38,317 nucleotides of DNA from an uncultured Eubacteriales bacterium (GCA_905198865.1 CAJKEB010000015.1:1-38317); one strand, 5' to 3'. Counted from the first letter of the stretch, positions 24,181 to 32,420 are shown. Made by a program: numbers and translations. Notes: generated by a model not told the origin, from the sequence alone.

Positions 24181-26082
24181 TTGAAGAATAACAATAATAA
24201 CACACGGCAGAGTGCCGGAAAACAGACTCAAAATGTCGCCAATAAAATGGCGCATAAGGTCGTAGATAAATTTGTTAAGTTTGGCGGAAATACAAAAAAT
24301 AATAATTCAGGCTATAACAATACAAATTCGAATTATAATAAAAACAAAAATAATAATAACGGTCATAACAATAAGAACAGTAATAACGTATATGTAAAAA
24401 GCTCACCGAAGGTCAGTGATAAGCCTATAAGAATTATTCCGCTCGGCGGACTTAACGAAATCGGAAAGAATATTACGGTTTTTGAATATGAAAATGACGC
24501 AGTACTGCTTGACTGCGGAATGGCGTTCCCTGATGATGAAATGCTCGGCGTTGATATTGTTATACCTGATATAACATATCTGCATAAGATAGCGGATAAG
24601 ATTCGCGGTATAGTATTAACTCACGGTCACGAGGATCATATCGGCGCATTGCCTTATGTTCTTAAGGAGTTTTCTGTTCCGGTTTACGGAACACGCCTTA
24701 CGCTCGGCATTTTAAAGAACAAGCTTAAAGAACATGGTATTTTAAATGATGCAAAACTCAATACGGTAAACGCCGGAGACAGAGTAAAGCTCGGTGCTTT
24801 TACTGCCGAGTTCATTCACACCAACCATTCGATTGCCGACGCTGTTGCCATTGCGCTGCATACACCGAGTGGCGTTATTCTGCACACCGGTGACTTTAAG
24901 ATTGATTCTACACCGATTGACAGTGACATGATTGACCTTGCAAGGTTTGGTCAGCTTGGCTGCGAGGGGGTTCTTGCACTTATGTCTGACAGCACAAATG
25001 CTGACAGACCGGGCATAACATACAGTGAAAGCTCTATCGGCAAAACGTTTTATAATCTTTTTGAAAAGGCTGACCAGAATAAGCAGCGAATCATTGTTGC
25101 CACCTTTGCATCCAATGTACATAGGGTGCAGCAGATTATTGACGCAGCCGTCAAGAGTAACCGAAAGGTTGCTGTGTCAGGCCGCAGCATGGAAAATGTA
25201 ATCGAAGCGGCAATAGAGCTTGAATATATGCACGTTCCGGACAAGACAATAATAAGCATTGATGAGATTAATCGTTACCCTAAAGAACAGCTTGTTGTTA
25301 TCACAACCGGCAGTCAGGGCGAATCCATGGCGGCATTGACCAGAATGGCTTTTACCAGCCATAAGAAGATAAACATTGAGCCGGACGACTTGGTTATTAT
25401 TTCGGCAAGTCCGATTCCCGGCAACGAGAAGTCCGTGGCAAACGTGGTCAATGAGCTGTTAAAGCACGGCGCTGAGGTTGTATATGAAAAGCAGGCAGAT
25501 GTTCATGTTTCCGGTCATGCCTGTCAGGAAGAGCTCAAGATGATTTTATCTTTAGTAAAGCCGAAGTATTTCATACCTGTTCACGGCGAATACCGCCACC
25601 TTTGCAAGCACAGAGAGCTTGCCGAGATGACAGGAATTGACAGAAAAAATATATTTGTACTTGATATAGGAAAGGTTCTTGAGATTTCAAATTCGTCAGC
25701 AAGGGTTGTAGGAACTGTTCCGGCGGGCAAGGTTTTGGTTGACGGACTCGGCGTAGGTGATGTCGGCAATATTGTGCTTAGAGACAGAAAGCACCTTGCT
25801 GAGGACGGTATCATAATTGTTGTCATGACAATAGAAAAAGAAACCGGTGAATGTGTTTCGGGACCGGATATCATATCAAGGGGCTTTGTCTATGTCAGAG
25901 AATCCGAGGATCTCATGGAGGATATCAGGAATCAGACAATAGATGTGGTTGACGATTGTCTCAGCGGTAGGAACTTCGATTGGACAACCGTTAAGACGAG
26001 AGTTAAGAATGACGTCGGCAACTTCCTGTATACAAAGACAAAGCGCAGACCTATGATTTTGCCGATTATCATGGAAGTATAA
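24181..26082 (+). CDS. rnj: Ribonuclease J with Asn-rich N-terminal extension
   Basis: Metallo-beta-lactamase-fold ribonuclease (endonuclease and 5' exonuclease) central to mRNA turnover and rRNA maturation in Bacillota. The 633-residue protein is longer than the usual roughly 555 because of a low-complexity N-terminus: residues 3-70 are dominated by Asn, with Lys, Gly, Thr and Ser. The conserved part starts near residue 80 (KPIRIIPLGGLNEIGKN). The zinc motif THGHEDH is at 147-153, followed by HTGDFKID, SDSTNAD, SGHACQEELK and PVHGEYRHL, all typical of beta-CASP RNases. The start is TTG 24181 with AGGAGG six bases upstream. It is preceded by a long structured leader and followed by the queuosine operon switch. 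Confidence 0.95.
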   Translation: MKNNNNNTRQSAGKQTQNVANKMAHKVVDKFVKFGGNTKNNNSGYNNTNSNYNKNKNNNNGHNNKNSNNVYVKSSPKVSDKPIRIIPLGGLNEIGKNITVFEYENDAVLLDCGMAFPDDEMLGVDIVIPDITYLHKIADKIRGIVLTHGHEDHIGALPYVLKEFSVPVYGTRLTLGILKNKLKEHGILNDAKLNTVNAGDRVKLGAFTAEFIHTNHSIADAVAIALHTPSGVILHTGDFKIDSTPIDSDMIDLARFGQLGCEGVLALMSDSTNADRPGITYSESSIGKTFYNLFEKADQNKQRIIVATFASNVHRVQQIIDAAVKSNRKVAVSGRSMENVIEAAIELEYMHVPDKTIISIDEINRYPKEQLVVITTGSQGESMAALTRMAFTSHKKINIEPDDLVIISASPIPGNEKSVANVVNELLKHGAEVVYEKQADVHVSGHACQEELKMILSLVKPKYFIPVHGEYRHLCKHRELAEMTGIDRKNIFVLDIGKVLEISNSSARVVGTVPAGKVLVDGLGVGDVGNIVLRDRKHLAEDGIIIVVMTIEKETGECVSGPDIISRGFVYVRESEDLMEDIRNQTIDVVDDCLSGRNFDWTTVKTRVKNDVGNFLYTKTKRRPMILPIIMEV

Positions 26083-26083
26083 T
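26078..26083 (+). promoter_or_regulatory. Candidate -10 element for the queuosine operon
   Basis: TATAAT at 26078-26083 overlaps the stop codon of rnj and would start transcripts near 26090, just before the riboswitch. No convincing -35 is visible, so the operon may also be reached by read-through from rnj. Confidence 0.3.
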
Positions 26084-26098
26084 AGATACAGATTTTTA

Positions 26099-26143
26099 AG
26101 ACAGTTCGTTTGCACCATCCTGTCTATAATAAAAACTAGGGCG
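26099..26143 (+). promoter_or_regulatory. Candidate preQ1-I riboswitch
   Basis: P1 is AGACAG (26099-26104) paired with CTGTCT (26120-26125). The loop starts with UUCG and contains UUUGC (26109-26113), and its last base is C26119, the position that pairs with preQ1 in this class. An A-rich tail follows (26126-26135), ending with A26135 and C26136 and then UAGGG, as in the Bacillus subtilis aptamer tail AUAAAAAACUAA. C26136 can pair with G26112 and A26138 with U26110 to form the pseudoknot. It stands directly upstream of a complete preQ1 synthesis operon. The loop is slightly longer than in the best-known examples, so a covariance search is the deciding test. Confidence 0.7.
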
Positions 26144-26179
26144 ATACTCAAATCATAAAAAATGATTAAAGCATACGAC

Positions 26180-26213
26180 AGACGCCCGCCTTTTGGTTGG
26201 CGTCTTTGTTGTT
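26180..26213 (+). terminator. Intrinsic terminator downstream of the preQ1 switch
   Basis: AGACGCCCGCC (26180-26190) and GGTTGGCGTCT (26195-26205) form an 11-position stem with one mismatch around TTTT, followed by TTGTTGTTT. GGGCG at 26139-26143, next to the aptamer's 3' pseudoknot strand, can pair with CGCCC at 26183-26187 in the left arm and act as antiterminator. A small hairpin, AATCAT/ATGATT (26151-26156, 26162-26167), lies between. Confidence 0.75.
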
Positions 26214-26261
26214 TAATGAGTTAATAAATAATTGGATTAATATATTTAAGGAGACAATATT

Positions 26262-26687
26262 ATGGGTTATAAAATTTCATGCAGAACAAATTTCGATGCG
26301 GCGCACTTTTTGGCGCATCATAACGGCGGCTGTAAAAACATACACGGTCATAGATGGACTGTTGTTGCTGAATTTTACGCAAAAGAACTTGAAGAGTCCG
26401 GATCAAGCCGCGGTATGGTAATAGACTTCGGTATTGTAAAGCCGGGACTTAAAGAGATTGCCGACAGATTTGACCATAAGCTGATATATGAAAGGGACAC
26501 TTTGCGCAGCACAACGCTCTTGATGCTTGAAGAAGAGGAGTTTGAGCTTTCTGAAGTCAGCTTCAGACCTACCGCCGAAAACATTGCAAGGTATTTTTAT
26601 GATGAATTAAAGGCAATGGACTTTCCTGTTTCATCTGTTAAAGTATTTGAGACTCCGGATAACTGTGCAGAGTATTTTGAGGATTAA
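26262..26687 (+). CDS. queD: 6-carboxy-5,6,7,8-tetrahydropterin synthase
   Basis: Second step of 7-deazaguanine synthesis: converts 7,8-dihydroneopterin triphosphate to 6-carboxytetrahydropterin. The 141-residue protein belongs to the PTPS/QueD fold. Zinc ligands His15, His28 and His30 (in NIHGHRW) and catalytic Cys24 are present, with the DFDH-like element RFDHKLI at 69-75. An acidic C-terminal Glu for substrate binding is also present (KVFETPDNCAEY). AAGGAGA supports the start; a longer frame upstream in another phase is a shadow. First gene of the operon after the riboswitch and terminator. Confidence 0.95.
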   Translation: MGYKISCRTNFDAAHFLAHHNGGCKNIHGHRWTVVAEFYAKELEESGSSRGMVIDFGIVKPGLKEIADRFDHKLIYERDTLRSTTLLMLEEEEFELSEVSFRPTAENIARYFYDELKAMDFPVSSVKVFETPDNCAEYFED

Positions 26688-26712
26688 TCATATTTAATTT
26701 GGGTGATAATTA

Positions 26713-27381
26713 ATGAATGAATTTCAGGTGTGTGAAAAGTTTGTCAGCATAAACGGTGAGGGAAGAAGAGCCGGTCAGCTTGCTGTGTTCATCAGGTTCA
26801 AGGGGTGTAATCTCAAGTGTTCATACTGTGATACAATGTGGGCAAATGAAGCAGAAGCTCCGTTTGAAGTTATGACAGCGCAGGAGATTTATGACTATAT
26901 AACCGGAAGCGGTGTCCAAAACGTTACTCTCACAGGCGGAGAGCCGCTTTTGCGTGAAGGTATCGCAGAGCTTTTGAGACTGTTAAAGGGTGATACACGG
27001 CTCAGAGTTGAGGTTGAAACAAACGGAGCGGTTGACTTAAAACCGTTTTGTAATGCCGATTGCCGTCCGTGCTTCACGATGGACTATAAGCTTCCGTCAA
27101 GCGGCATGGAGGATAGTATGGTGCTGAGTAATTTCGATTTGCTCAGAAGTGATGACTGTGTAAAGTTTGTTTCAGGTTCAATCGCTGATTTATACCGTGC
27201 AAAGCAAATTATTGACGAGTATAGTTTAACCAAAAAGTGCGGTGTGTATTTAAGTCCTGTATTCGGCGCGATTGAACCGGTGACGATAGTTGAGTTTATG
27301 ACAGAGCATAACCTTAACGATGTGAATATGCAAATACAAATGCATAAGGTAATATGGGATCCTGATAAGAGAGGTGTTTAA
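26713..27381 (+). CDS. queE: 7-carboxy-7-deazaguanine synthase (radical SAM)
   Basis: Radical SAM enzyme that contracts the ring of 6-carboxytetrahydropterin to 7-carboxy-7-deazaguanine. The 222-residue protein begins with the QueE pattern VSINGEGRRAGQLAVFIRF and has the iron-sulfur motif C-x3-C-x2-C at Cys32, Cys36 and Cys39, then the TLTGGEPLL motif for SAM binding. Length fits the family. It lies 25 bases after queD and its stop codon directly adjoins the ATG of folE, a tight operon arrangement. Confidence 0.95.
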   Translation: MNEFQVCEKFVSINGEGRRAGQLAVFIRFKGCNLKCSYCDTMWANEAEAPFEVMTAQEIYDYITGSGVQNVTLTGGEPLLREGIAELLRLLKGDTRLRVEVETNGAVDLKPFCNADCRPCFTMDYKLPSSGMEDSMVLSNFDLLRSDDCVKFVSGSIADLYRAKQIIDEYSLTKKCGVYLSPVFGAIEPVTIVEFMTEHNLNDVNMQIQMHKVIWDPDKRGV

Positions 27382-27999
27382 ATGGATAATTTAAATATAA
27401 AAACTGATGAAAAAAACGTTATAGATGTTAAAGCAATAGAAGCGCATGTGCGCGGGATTATAGAGGCTCTCGGCGAGGATCCGAACCGCGAGGGGCTAAT
27501 CGATACTCCAAAACGCGTCGCAAACATGTATAAAGAGGTGTTTGAGGGTATAAATTACACGAACCATGAGATTGCCGAGATGTATAATAAGACATTTGAG
27601 GACGACCCTGATGTAATTAACACTACAAACGATATGGTTGTTGTTAAAGATATTGAGGTGTTCAGTTATTGTGAACACCATATGGCTCTGATGTATAATA
27701 TGAAAGTGTCGGTTGCATATATTCCCGCCGGACGCGTTATAGGACTGAGTAAGATTGCACGTATTGCAGACATGGTATGCAGACGTTTGCAAATCCAGGA
27801 GCGCATTGGCTCGGATATTGCAGAAATCATGACTGAAATCACAGGCAGTCCTGACGTAGCTGTATTTATTGAAGCAAGCCACAGCTGTATGACGGCAAGG
27901 GGAATACAAAAGCCATCGGCAAAAACCGAAACGAGAACGCTCAGAGGTAAGTTCAGTACCGATTCTGAACTTATGGTTCAGCTTTTGGACAGGTTTTAA
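27382..27999 (+). CDS. folE: GTP cyclohydrolase I
   Basis: Opens and rearranges GTP to 7,8-dihydroneopterin triphosphate, the entry step shared by folate and queuosine synthesis. The 205-residue protein has a short variable N-terminus, the zinc-binding CEHH (Cys97, His100) and the second zinc cysteine in HSCMTARGI (Cys169), with the GRVIGLSKIARI segment in between. It is the zinc type (FolE, IA), not FolE2. Its place between queE and queC indicates that this copy serves queuosine synthesis, though it could also feed folate. Ribosome binding site GAGAGGTG lies in the end of queE. Confidence 0.96.
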   Translation: MDNLNIKTDEKNVIDVKAIEAHVRGIIEALGEDPNREGLIDTPKRVANMYKEVFEGINYTNHEIAEMYNKTFEDDPDVINTTNDMVVVKDIEVFSYCEHHMALMYNMKVSVAYIPAGRVIGLSKIARIADMVCRRLQIQERIGSDIAEIMTEITGSPDVAVFIEASHSCMTARGIQKPSAKTETRTLRGKFSTDSELMVQLLDRF

Positions 28000-28031
28000 T
28001 TTATGCTTATGACAGTTTTGGAGATGAAAAT

Positions 28032-28721
28032 ATGAGTAATTCAAAGTATAAAGCAGTAGTTCTGTTCAGCGGCGGCGTTGACAGCACGACTGCTCTTGCA
28101 ATCGCGATCGAAAAATACGGCAGTGATAAGGTTGCCGCACTGTCCGTATCCTACGGACAGAAGCATTCAAAGGAGATTGAGGCGGCAGAGCAAATCGCAA
28201 AGTATTATAATGTGCGCAGGATTGACCTGGATTTGTCGCCTATGTTTAAGTACAGCGACTGCTCATTACTGAGCCGCAATACCGATAAGGAAATACCCAA
28301 AAAGAGCTATGCCGAGCAGCTCAGCGAAACGGACGGTGATCCGGTGTCTACTTATGTACCGTTCCGCAACGGCCTGTTTCTGGCGTCTGCGGCAAGCATT
28401 GCCCTTTCGCTGGGGGCAGAAGTGATATATTACGGCGCGCACAGCGACGATGCAGCAGGCAACGCTTATCCCGACTGCAGCAGTGTATTTAATGATGCAA
28501 TGAATACCGCAATCTACGAGGGGAGCGGAAAGAAGCTTAAAATCGAAGCGCCGTTTGTCAGCTTAAGCAAAAAGCAGGTGGTGGCTGAGGGGGTTCGTCT
28601 CGGTGTGCCGTATGAGCTTACATGGAGCTGCTACGAGGGCAAAGATAAGCCGTGCGGTGTGTGCGGAACCTGCCGTGACAGACGCGCGGCTTTTGAAGCC
28701 AACGGTCTTGATATTATATAA
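28032..28721 (+). CDS. queC: 7-cyano-7-deazaguanine synthase
   Basis: ATP-dependent enzyme that converts 7-carboxy-7-deazaguanine and ammonia to preQ0. The 229-residue protein has the PP-loop LFSGGVDST (11-19) of the adenine-nucleotide alpha-hydrolase fold, the FRNGLFLASAASIALSLGA helix region, and the C-terminal zinc site with Cys200, Cys208, Cys211 and Cys214 in the SCYEG...CGVCGTC pattern. All key residues are present. It is the fourth gene of the operon, 32 bases after folE. Confidence 0.96.
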   Translation: MSNSKYKAVVLFSGGVDSTTALAIAIEKYGSDKVAALSVSYGQKHSKEIEAAEQIAKYYNVRRIDLDLSPMFKYSDCSLLSRNTDKEIPKKSYAEQLSETDGDPVSTYVPFRNGLFLASAASIALSLGAEVIYYGAHSDDAAGNAYPDCSSVFNDAMNTAIYEGSGKKLKIEAPFVSLSKKQVVAEGVRLGVPYELTWSCYEGKDKPCGVCGTCRDRRAAFEANGLDII

Positions 28722-28748
28722 TGCAAAACAATATTTTGGAGGAGTATT

Positions 28749-29219
28749 ATGCAAACAACAGATAACAGAGAGCGTGAGGGCTTAACTCTGCTCGGAAGCA
28801 AGCATACGGAATATAAGTCGGATTATGACCCGACAGTGCTTGAAACCTTTGAAAACAAGCATAAGAAAAACGATTACTGGGTCAGATTCAACTGCCCTGA
28901 ATTCACATCATTGTGTCCGATAACAGGTCAGCCGGATTTTGCGAATATTACTATTTCATATGTTCCAAATGTGAAAATGGTGGAGAGCAAGTCGCTTAAG
29001 CTGTATCTTTTCAGCTTCAGAAACCACGGCGACTTCCATGAGGATTGCGTGAATAAAATTATGAAGGATCTGATTAAGCTCATGGAGCCGAAATACATTG
29101 AGGTTCTCGGCGAGTTTACACCAAGAGGCGGAATTTCAATACACCCGTATGCAAATTACGGAATGCCCGGAACGGAGTGGGAGGATGTCGCCAAGAAACG
29201 ATTGATGAATAGGGATTGA
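28749..29219 (+). CDS. queF: NADPH-dependent 7-cyano-7-deazaguanine reductase
   Basis: Reduces the nitrile of preQ0 to the amine of preQ1, the ligand proposed to act on the riboswitch at the head of this operon. The 156-residue protein is the short, single-domain YkvM type. Catalytic Cys56 sits in TSLCPITGQPDF with Asp63, and the QueF motif ESKSLKLYLFSFRNHGDFHE follows. GGAGGAG supports the start. It closes the queD-queE-folE-queC-queF set, so the whole route from GTP to preQ1 is encoded together. Confidence 0.96.
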   Translation: MQTTDNREREGLTLLGSKHTEYKSDYDPTVLETFENKHKKNDYWVRFNCPEFTSLCPITGQPDFANITISYVPNVKMVESKSLKLYLFSFRNHGDFHEDCVNKIMKDLIKLMEPKYIEVLGEFTPRGGISIHPYANYGMPGTEWEDVAKKRLMNRD

Positions 29220-29282
29220 CAGTGATTCGTCCTATCCGATGCTTTTGGCATCATATCTCCGTTTGTTTGAAAGAGGTTTTTT

Positions 29283-29332
29283 GGCTCCCCCTCCGGGGGA
29301 GTTGTCTCGAAGCGGACTGAGAGGGGCTTATA
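29283..29332. repeat. Dispersed palindromic repeat, copy 1
   Basis: The segment contains CTCCCCC (29285-29291) and GGGGGAG (29295-29301) as a perfect seven-pair hairpin, then a TGTC...GACTGAG part and GGGGCTTATA. The second half matches, in reverse orientation, the sequence at the very end of the window (38281-38317). It resembles the GC-rich repeat common between genes in gut Clostridia. It lies between queF and apgM and could also help end the queuosine transcript. Confidence 0.6.
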
Positions 29333-29342
29333 AAATCAATCA

Positions 29343-29371
29343 TTGACATAATCTGTAACTAAGGTTATAAT
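29343..29371 (+). promoter_or_regulatory. Perfect-consensus promoter of apgM
   Basis: TTGACA (29343-29348) and TATAAT (29366-29371), both perfect hexamers, are spaced by exactly 17 bases. It is about 47 bases before the apgM start and directly after the dispersed repeat. Confidence 0.8.
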
Positions 29372-29417
29372 TTATATAAGTGTGTATAAATAACAAAATA
29401 TAATATGAGGTGAAATC

Positions 29418-30623
29418 ATGAAATATGTTGTAATACTGGCTGACGGAGCTGCGGATACTCAGGTTGAGGAGCTCGGCGGAAAGACTCCGCTTGAAGCGGC
29501 AAACAAGCCGAATATTGATGAACTCGCAAAGCACGGCGAAATGGGTCTTGTAAGAACCGTTCCGGATAATCTTCCGCCGGGAAGTGATGTTGCTAATCTT
29601 GCGGTGTTCGGATATGACCCGCAGAAATATTACACAGGTCGTTCTCCGCTTGAGGCGGTGTCTATGGAGGTTCCGCTTAAGCTGACCGATACGACCTTCA
29701 GAACAAATGTGGTTACTCTGTCGGATGAGCCGAACTACGCTGACAAAACAATGGTCGATTACAGCTCGGACGAGATTACCACAGAAGAAGCAAGAGAACT
29801 GATTAAGTATGTCAACGATAATCTCGGTACAGATGAGTATGAGTTCTTTGGCGGATTCAGCTACAGACACCTCCTGGTATGGCATAATAAAGAAAACAAC
29901 TTTAAGCTCACACCTCCGCATGATATTTCTGACCGTGTTGTCGGCGAGTATCTTCCGGAGGACGAGACGCTGCGTAATTTGATGATAAAGAGCTATGATT
30001 TGCTTAAGGACCATCCGATTAACAAGGCTCGTGTTGAGAGAGGTCTCAACCCCGCAAACTCAATCTGGATTTGGGGCAACGGAACCAAGCCGAATCTTGA
30101 TACATACGCCGACAGATTCGGTATTAAGGGTTCGGTTGTTTCGGCAGTTGACCTGATTAAGGGCATAGGCTATTGTGCCGGACTTAATGTAATCGATGTC
30201 GAGGGTGCAACAGGTAATGTAAACACCAATTTTGACGGCAAGGCAGAAGCCGCTGTACAGGCGCTCAAAAACGGCGATGATTTTGTATATGTTCATCTTG
30301 AAGCTCCTGATGAGGCAGGTCACAGACACGAGATAGATAATAAGGTCAAGGCAATCGAACTGATTGACAGCAAGATCGCTGCACCGATTATCGAGTATCT
30401 CAAAAACAGCGGTGAGGATTACAGCATACTCGTTATGCCTGACCACCCGACCCCACTTGCAATAAGGACTCATACCTCGGATCCGATACCGTATTTGCTT
30501 TATTCAAGCAAGAACAGCGTAAGCGACAGCGGATATACTACATACACCGAGGCAGAAGCCAAAAAGACAGGCGTATTTGTTGAGCATGGATATACGCTTA
30601 TTAATAAGCTGTTTGAAAAATAA
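29418..30623 (+). CDS. apgM: Cofactor-independent phosphoglycerate mutase, archaeal type (ApgM)
   Basis: Interconverts 3- and 2-phosphoglycerate without bisphosphoglycerate. The 401-residue protein belongs to the alkaline phosphatase superfamily: metal-binding Asp9 in ILADGAAD, the nucleophilic Ser56 in PPGSDVANLAVFGYDP, and the C-terminal metal ligands in VHLEAPDEAGHRHE and VMPDHPTP. Its length and GGKTPLEAANKPNIDELA start match the archaeal/clostridial group, some members of which were once annotated as homoserine kinase (TIGR02535); the glycolytic role is likelier but not proved by sequence. GAGGTG supports the start. Monocistronic, with its own perfect promoter. Confidence 0.9.
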   Translation: MKYVVILADGAADTQVEELGGKTPLEAANKPNIDELAKHGEMGLVRTVPDNLPPGSDVANLAVFGYDPQKYYTGRSPLEAVSMEVPLKLTDTTFRTNVVTLSDEPNYADKTMVDYSSDEITTEEARELIKYVNDNLGTDEYEFFGGFSYRHLLVWHNKENNFKLTPPHDISDRVVGEYLPEDETLRNLMIKSYDLLKDHPINKARVERGLNPANSIWIWGNGTKPNLDTYADRFGIKGSVVSAVDLIKGIGYCAGLNVIDVEGATGNVNTNFDGKAEAAVQALKNGDDFVYVHLEAPDEAGHRHEIDNKVKAIELIDSKIAAPIIEYLKNSGEDYSILVMPDHPTPLAIRTHTSDPIPYLLYSSKNSVSDSGYTTYTEAEAKKTGVFVEHGYTLINKLFEK

Positions 30624-30664
30624 ATTTCAAATAACGGATTTTAGTATTATATATTAAAAATTAC

Positions 30665-30693
30665 TTGCATTTATCAGCATTATCTGATATTAT
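30665..30693 (+). promoter_or_regulatory. Promoter of purA
   Basis: TTGCAT (30665-30670) and TATTAT (30688-30693) are spaced by 17 bases, with TGA before the -10 giving an extended element. It is 53 bases before the purA ATG. No PurR box or purine riboswitch was recognised in the leader. Confidence 0.6.
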
Positions 30694-30746
30694 TAATATG
30701 TTTGTAATTTTTGCAGAATTAAAATTAAACAAGGAGTGATAACAAA

Positions 30747-32018
30747 ATGCCGACAAAAGTTGTAATTGGCGCCCAGTGGGGTGACGAAGGCAAAGGCAAG
30801 ACCATTGATATTCTGGCAGGAAAGGCAGATGTCGTTGTCAGAACGTCAGGCGGAAATAATGCAGGACACACCCTTAAGGTTGACGATGTTACATACAAAC
30901 TTCACGTTATGCCGTCGGGTATACTTTACCCCGATACACTTAATATAATAGGCTGCGGAGTTGTTGTTGACCCAAAGGTTTTGCTTGAGGAAATCGACGG
31001 CTTTGAATCAAAAGGTATCAGCACCAAGAACCTTAAGATTGATTCAAGAGCCCATGTCATTATGCCGTATCATATCGAGCTTGACGGCCTTTCGGAAATC
31101 GCAAGAGGCAAGGGCGATATAGGTACCACAAAGAAAGGCATTGGTCCTTGTTATATGGATAAGGCGGAACGCAGCGGTATTCGTATGTGCGACCTTATCG
31201 ATAAAGATATTTTTGAAGCAAAGGTCAGAGAGAACCTGAAAATTAAAAACAAGATGATTGAGTTGGTTTACGGCGGCAAGCCGCTTGACGCTGACGCAAT
31301 TATCGAGGAGTACAACGGCTATGCCGAAAGACTCAGCAAGTATGTATGCGACACAATTCCGATGCTCTATGAAGCAGTTGAGCAGGATAAAGAGGTATTG
31401 TTTGAGGGCGCACAAGGTATACTTTTAGATATTGATATCGGAACATATCCTTATGTCACTTCATCTCATCCTATTTCCGGCGGTGTGTGCGTAGGCAGCG
31501 GTATCGGTCCTAAGGCGATTGACGAGTGTATTGGTATTCTCAAGGGCTACACAACACGTGTCGGCAACGGTCCCTTCCCGACCGAGCTTGATGACGAGGT
31601 TGGTGAGGCTATTCGTCAAAAGGGCTTTGAGTTTGGAACAACAACCGGACGTCCGCGCCGTACAGGCTGGTTTGACGCTGTTATTGCAAAGTATGCTGTT
31701 CGCACAAGCTCACTTACGTCTGTTGTCTTTAACAAGATTGACCCGCTCGGAGGTCTTGACAAGATTAAGCTTTGTGTTGCATATGACAAGGACGGCGAAA
31801 TCACAACCGATTTTCCGCCAACCCTTGAAGAACTTGCAAAGTGTAAGCCGGTCTATGAAGAAATGGACGGCTGGAAAGAAGATATCAGTGATATTAAAGA
31901 GTTTGATAAGCTGCCCGAAGCCGCTAAGAAGTATATCTTAAGAGTTGAAGAACTGATTGGATGTAGAATTTCTTCAATCGGTGTCGGTCCGGGCAGAGAC
32001 CAGAATATAGAAAGGTAG
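30747..32018 (+). CDS. purA: Adenylosuccinate synthase
   Basis: Joins IMP and aspartate using GTP to form adenylosuccinate, the first committed step to AMP. The 423-residue protein starts with the GTP-binding loop GAQWGDEGKGK (8-18, catalytic Asp13), has catalytic His41 in NNAGHTLKV, the IGTTKKGIGPCYMDKAER segment, the GAQGILLDIDIGTYPYVTSS strand, and the TTTGRPRRTGWFD motif. Length is normal. AAGGAGTG supports the start. The unknown basic protein follows after eight bases. Confidence 0.97.
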   Translation: MPTKVVIGAQWGDEGKGKTIDILAGKADVVVRTSGGNNAGHTLKVDDVTYKLHVMPSGILYPDTLNIIGCGVVVDPKVLLEEIDGFESKGISTKNLKIDSRAHVIMPYHIELDGLSEIARGKGDIGTTKKGIGPCYMDKAERSGIRMCDLIDKDIFEAKVRENLKIKNKMIELVYGGKPLDADAIIEEYNGYAERLSKYVCDTIPMLYEAVEQDKEVLFEGAQGILLDIDIGTYPYVTSSHPISGGVCVGSGIGPKAIDECIGILKGYTTRVGNGPFPTELDDEVGEAIRQKGFEFGTTTGRPRRTGWFDAVIAKYAVRTSSLTSVVFNKIDPLGGLDKIKLCVAYDKDGEITTDFPPTLEELAKCKPVYEEMDGWKEDISDIKEFDKLPEAAKKYILRVEELIGCRISSIGVGPGRDQNIER

Positions 32019-32026
32019 GATCGTGT

Positions 32027-32377
32027 ATGGCTGAGGCTAAGAAAACAGATACAGAAAACAAGCCGAAAAAGAAAACCACGCGCAAAAAGGTTCAGGAAAC
32101 CGGTAATGAGTTTTTGAACTATAAGGATAAAAAGCTGGTCAGGGTCGGTAATGAGATTTACTACGGCAATGCTGAGGATCCGTATATAGTCACCTTCCGC
32201 CTTGAAGACAATGAGGAGCTTAAAGACATTACGCTGTCTAAGCGTGTTATAATCGAGCTTAAGACGAACGAGGGCAAAAGGTCAAAGCTCATGCGTCAGG
32301 CAGAGCGCGACGGACTTTACAGAGCGTTTGATATTGGCATGTTCTGGCTTGATCAGGCTTTGGAAGCAAGTAAATAA
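32027..32377 (+). CDS. Small protein of unknown function with basic N-terminus
   Basis: A 116-residue soluble protein. Residues 5-25 are rich in Lys and Thr, probably disordered and able to bind nucleic acid. The rest (about 28-116) is a compact domain with strands reading KKLVRVGNEIYYG and PYIVTFRLEDNEE and an amphipathic C-terminal helix with Met-Phe-Trp-Leu-Asp-Gln-Ala. I do not recognise a named family. It starts eight bases after purA and ends in the shared terminator, so it is co-transcribed with purA; a link to purine metabolism is not shown by its sequence. Confidence 0.7.
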   Translation: MAEAKKTDTENKPKKKTTRKKVQETGNEFLNYKDKKLVRVGNEIYYGNAEDPYIVTFRLEDNEELKDITLSKRVIIELKTNEGKRSKLMRQAERDGLYRAFDIGMFWLDQALEASK

Positions 32378-32382
32378 AATTA

Positions 32383-32420
32383 AAACACCGCAGACTGAAA
32401 ATTCTGCGGTGTTTGTTTTA
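32383..32420. terminator. Bidirectional terminator between the purA operon and glgB
   Basis: AAACACCGCAGA (32383-32394) and TCTGCGGTGTTT (32403-32414) form a perfect 12-pair stem around an eight-base loop, with a T-rich tail on each strand. It serves the convergent transcripts of the purA operon and glgB. Confidence 0.9.

Noticed and set aside
26105..26130. TATAAT at 26125-26130 as a promoter for queD
   Set aside because: No -35 at a usable distance, and these bases are part of the riboswitch P1 and A-rich tail.
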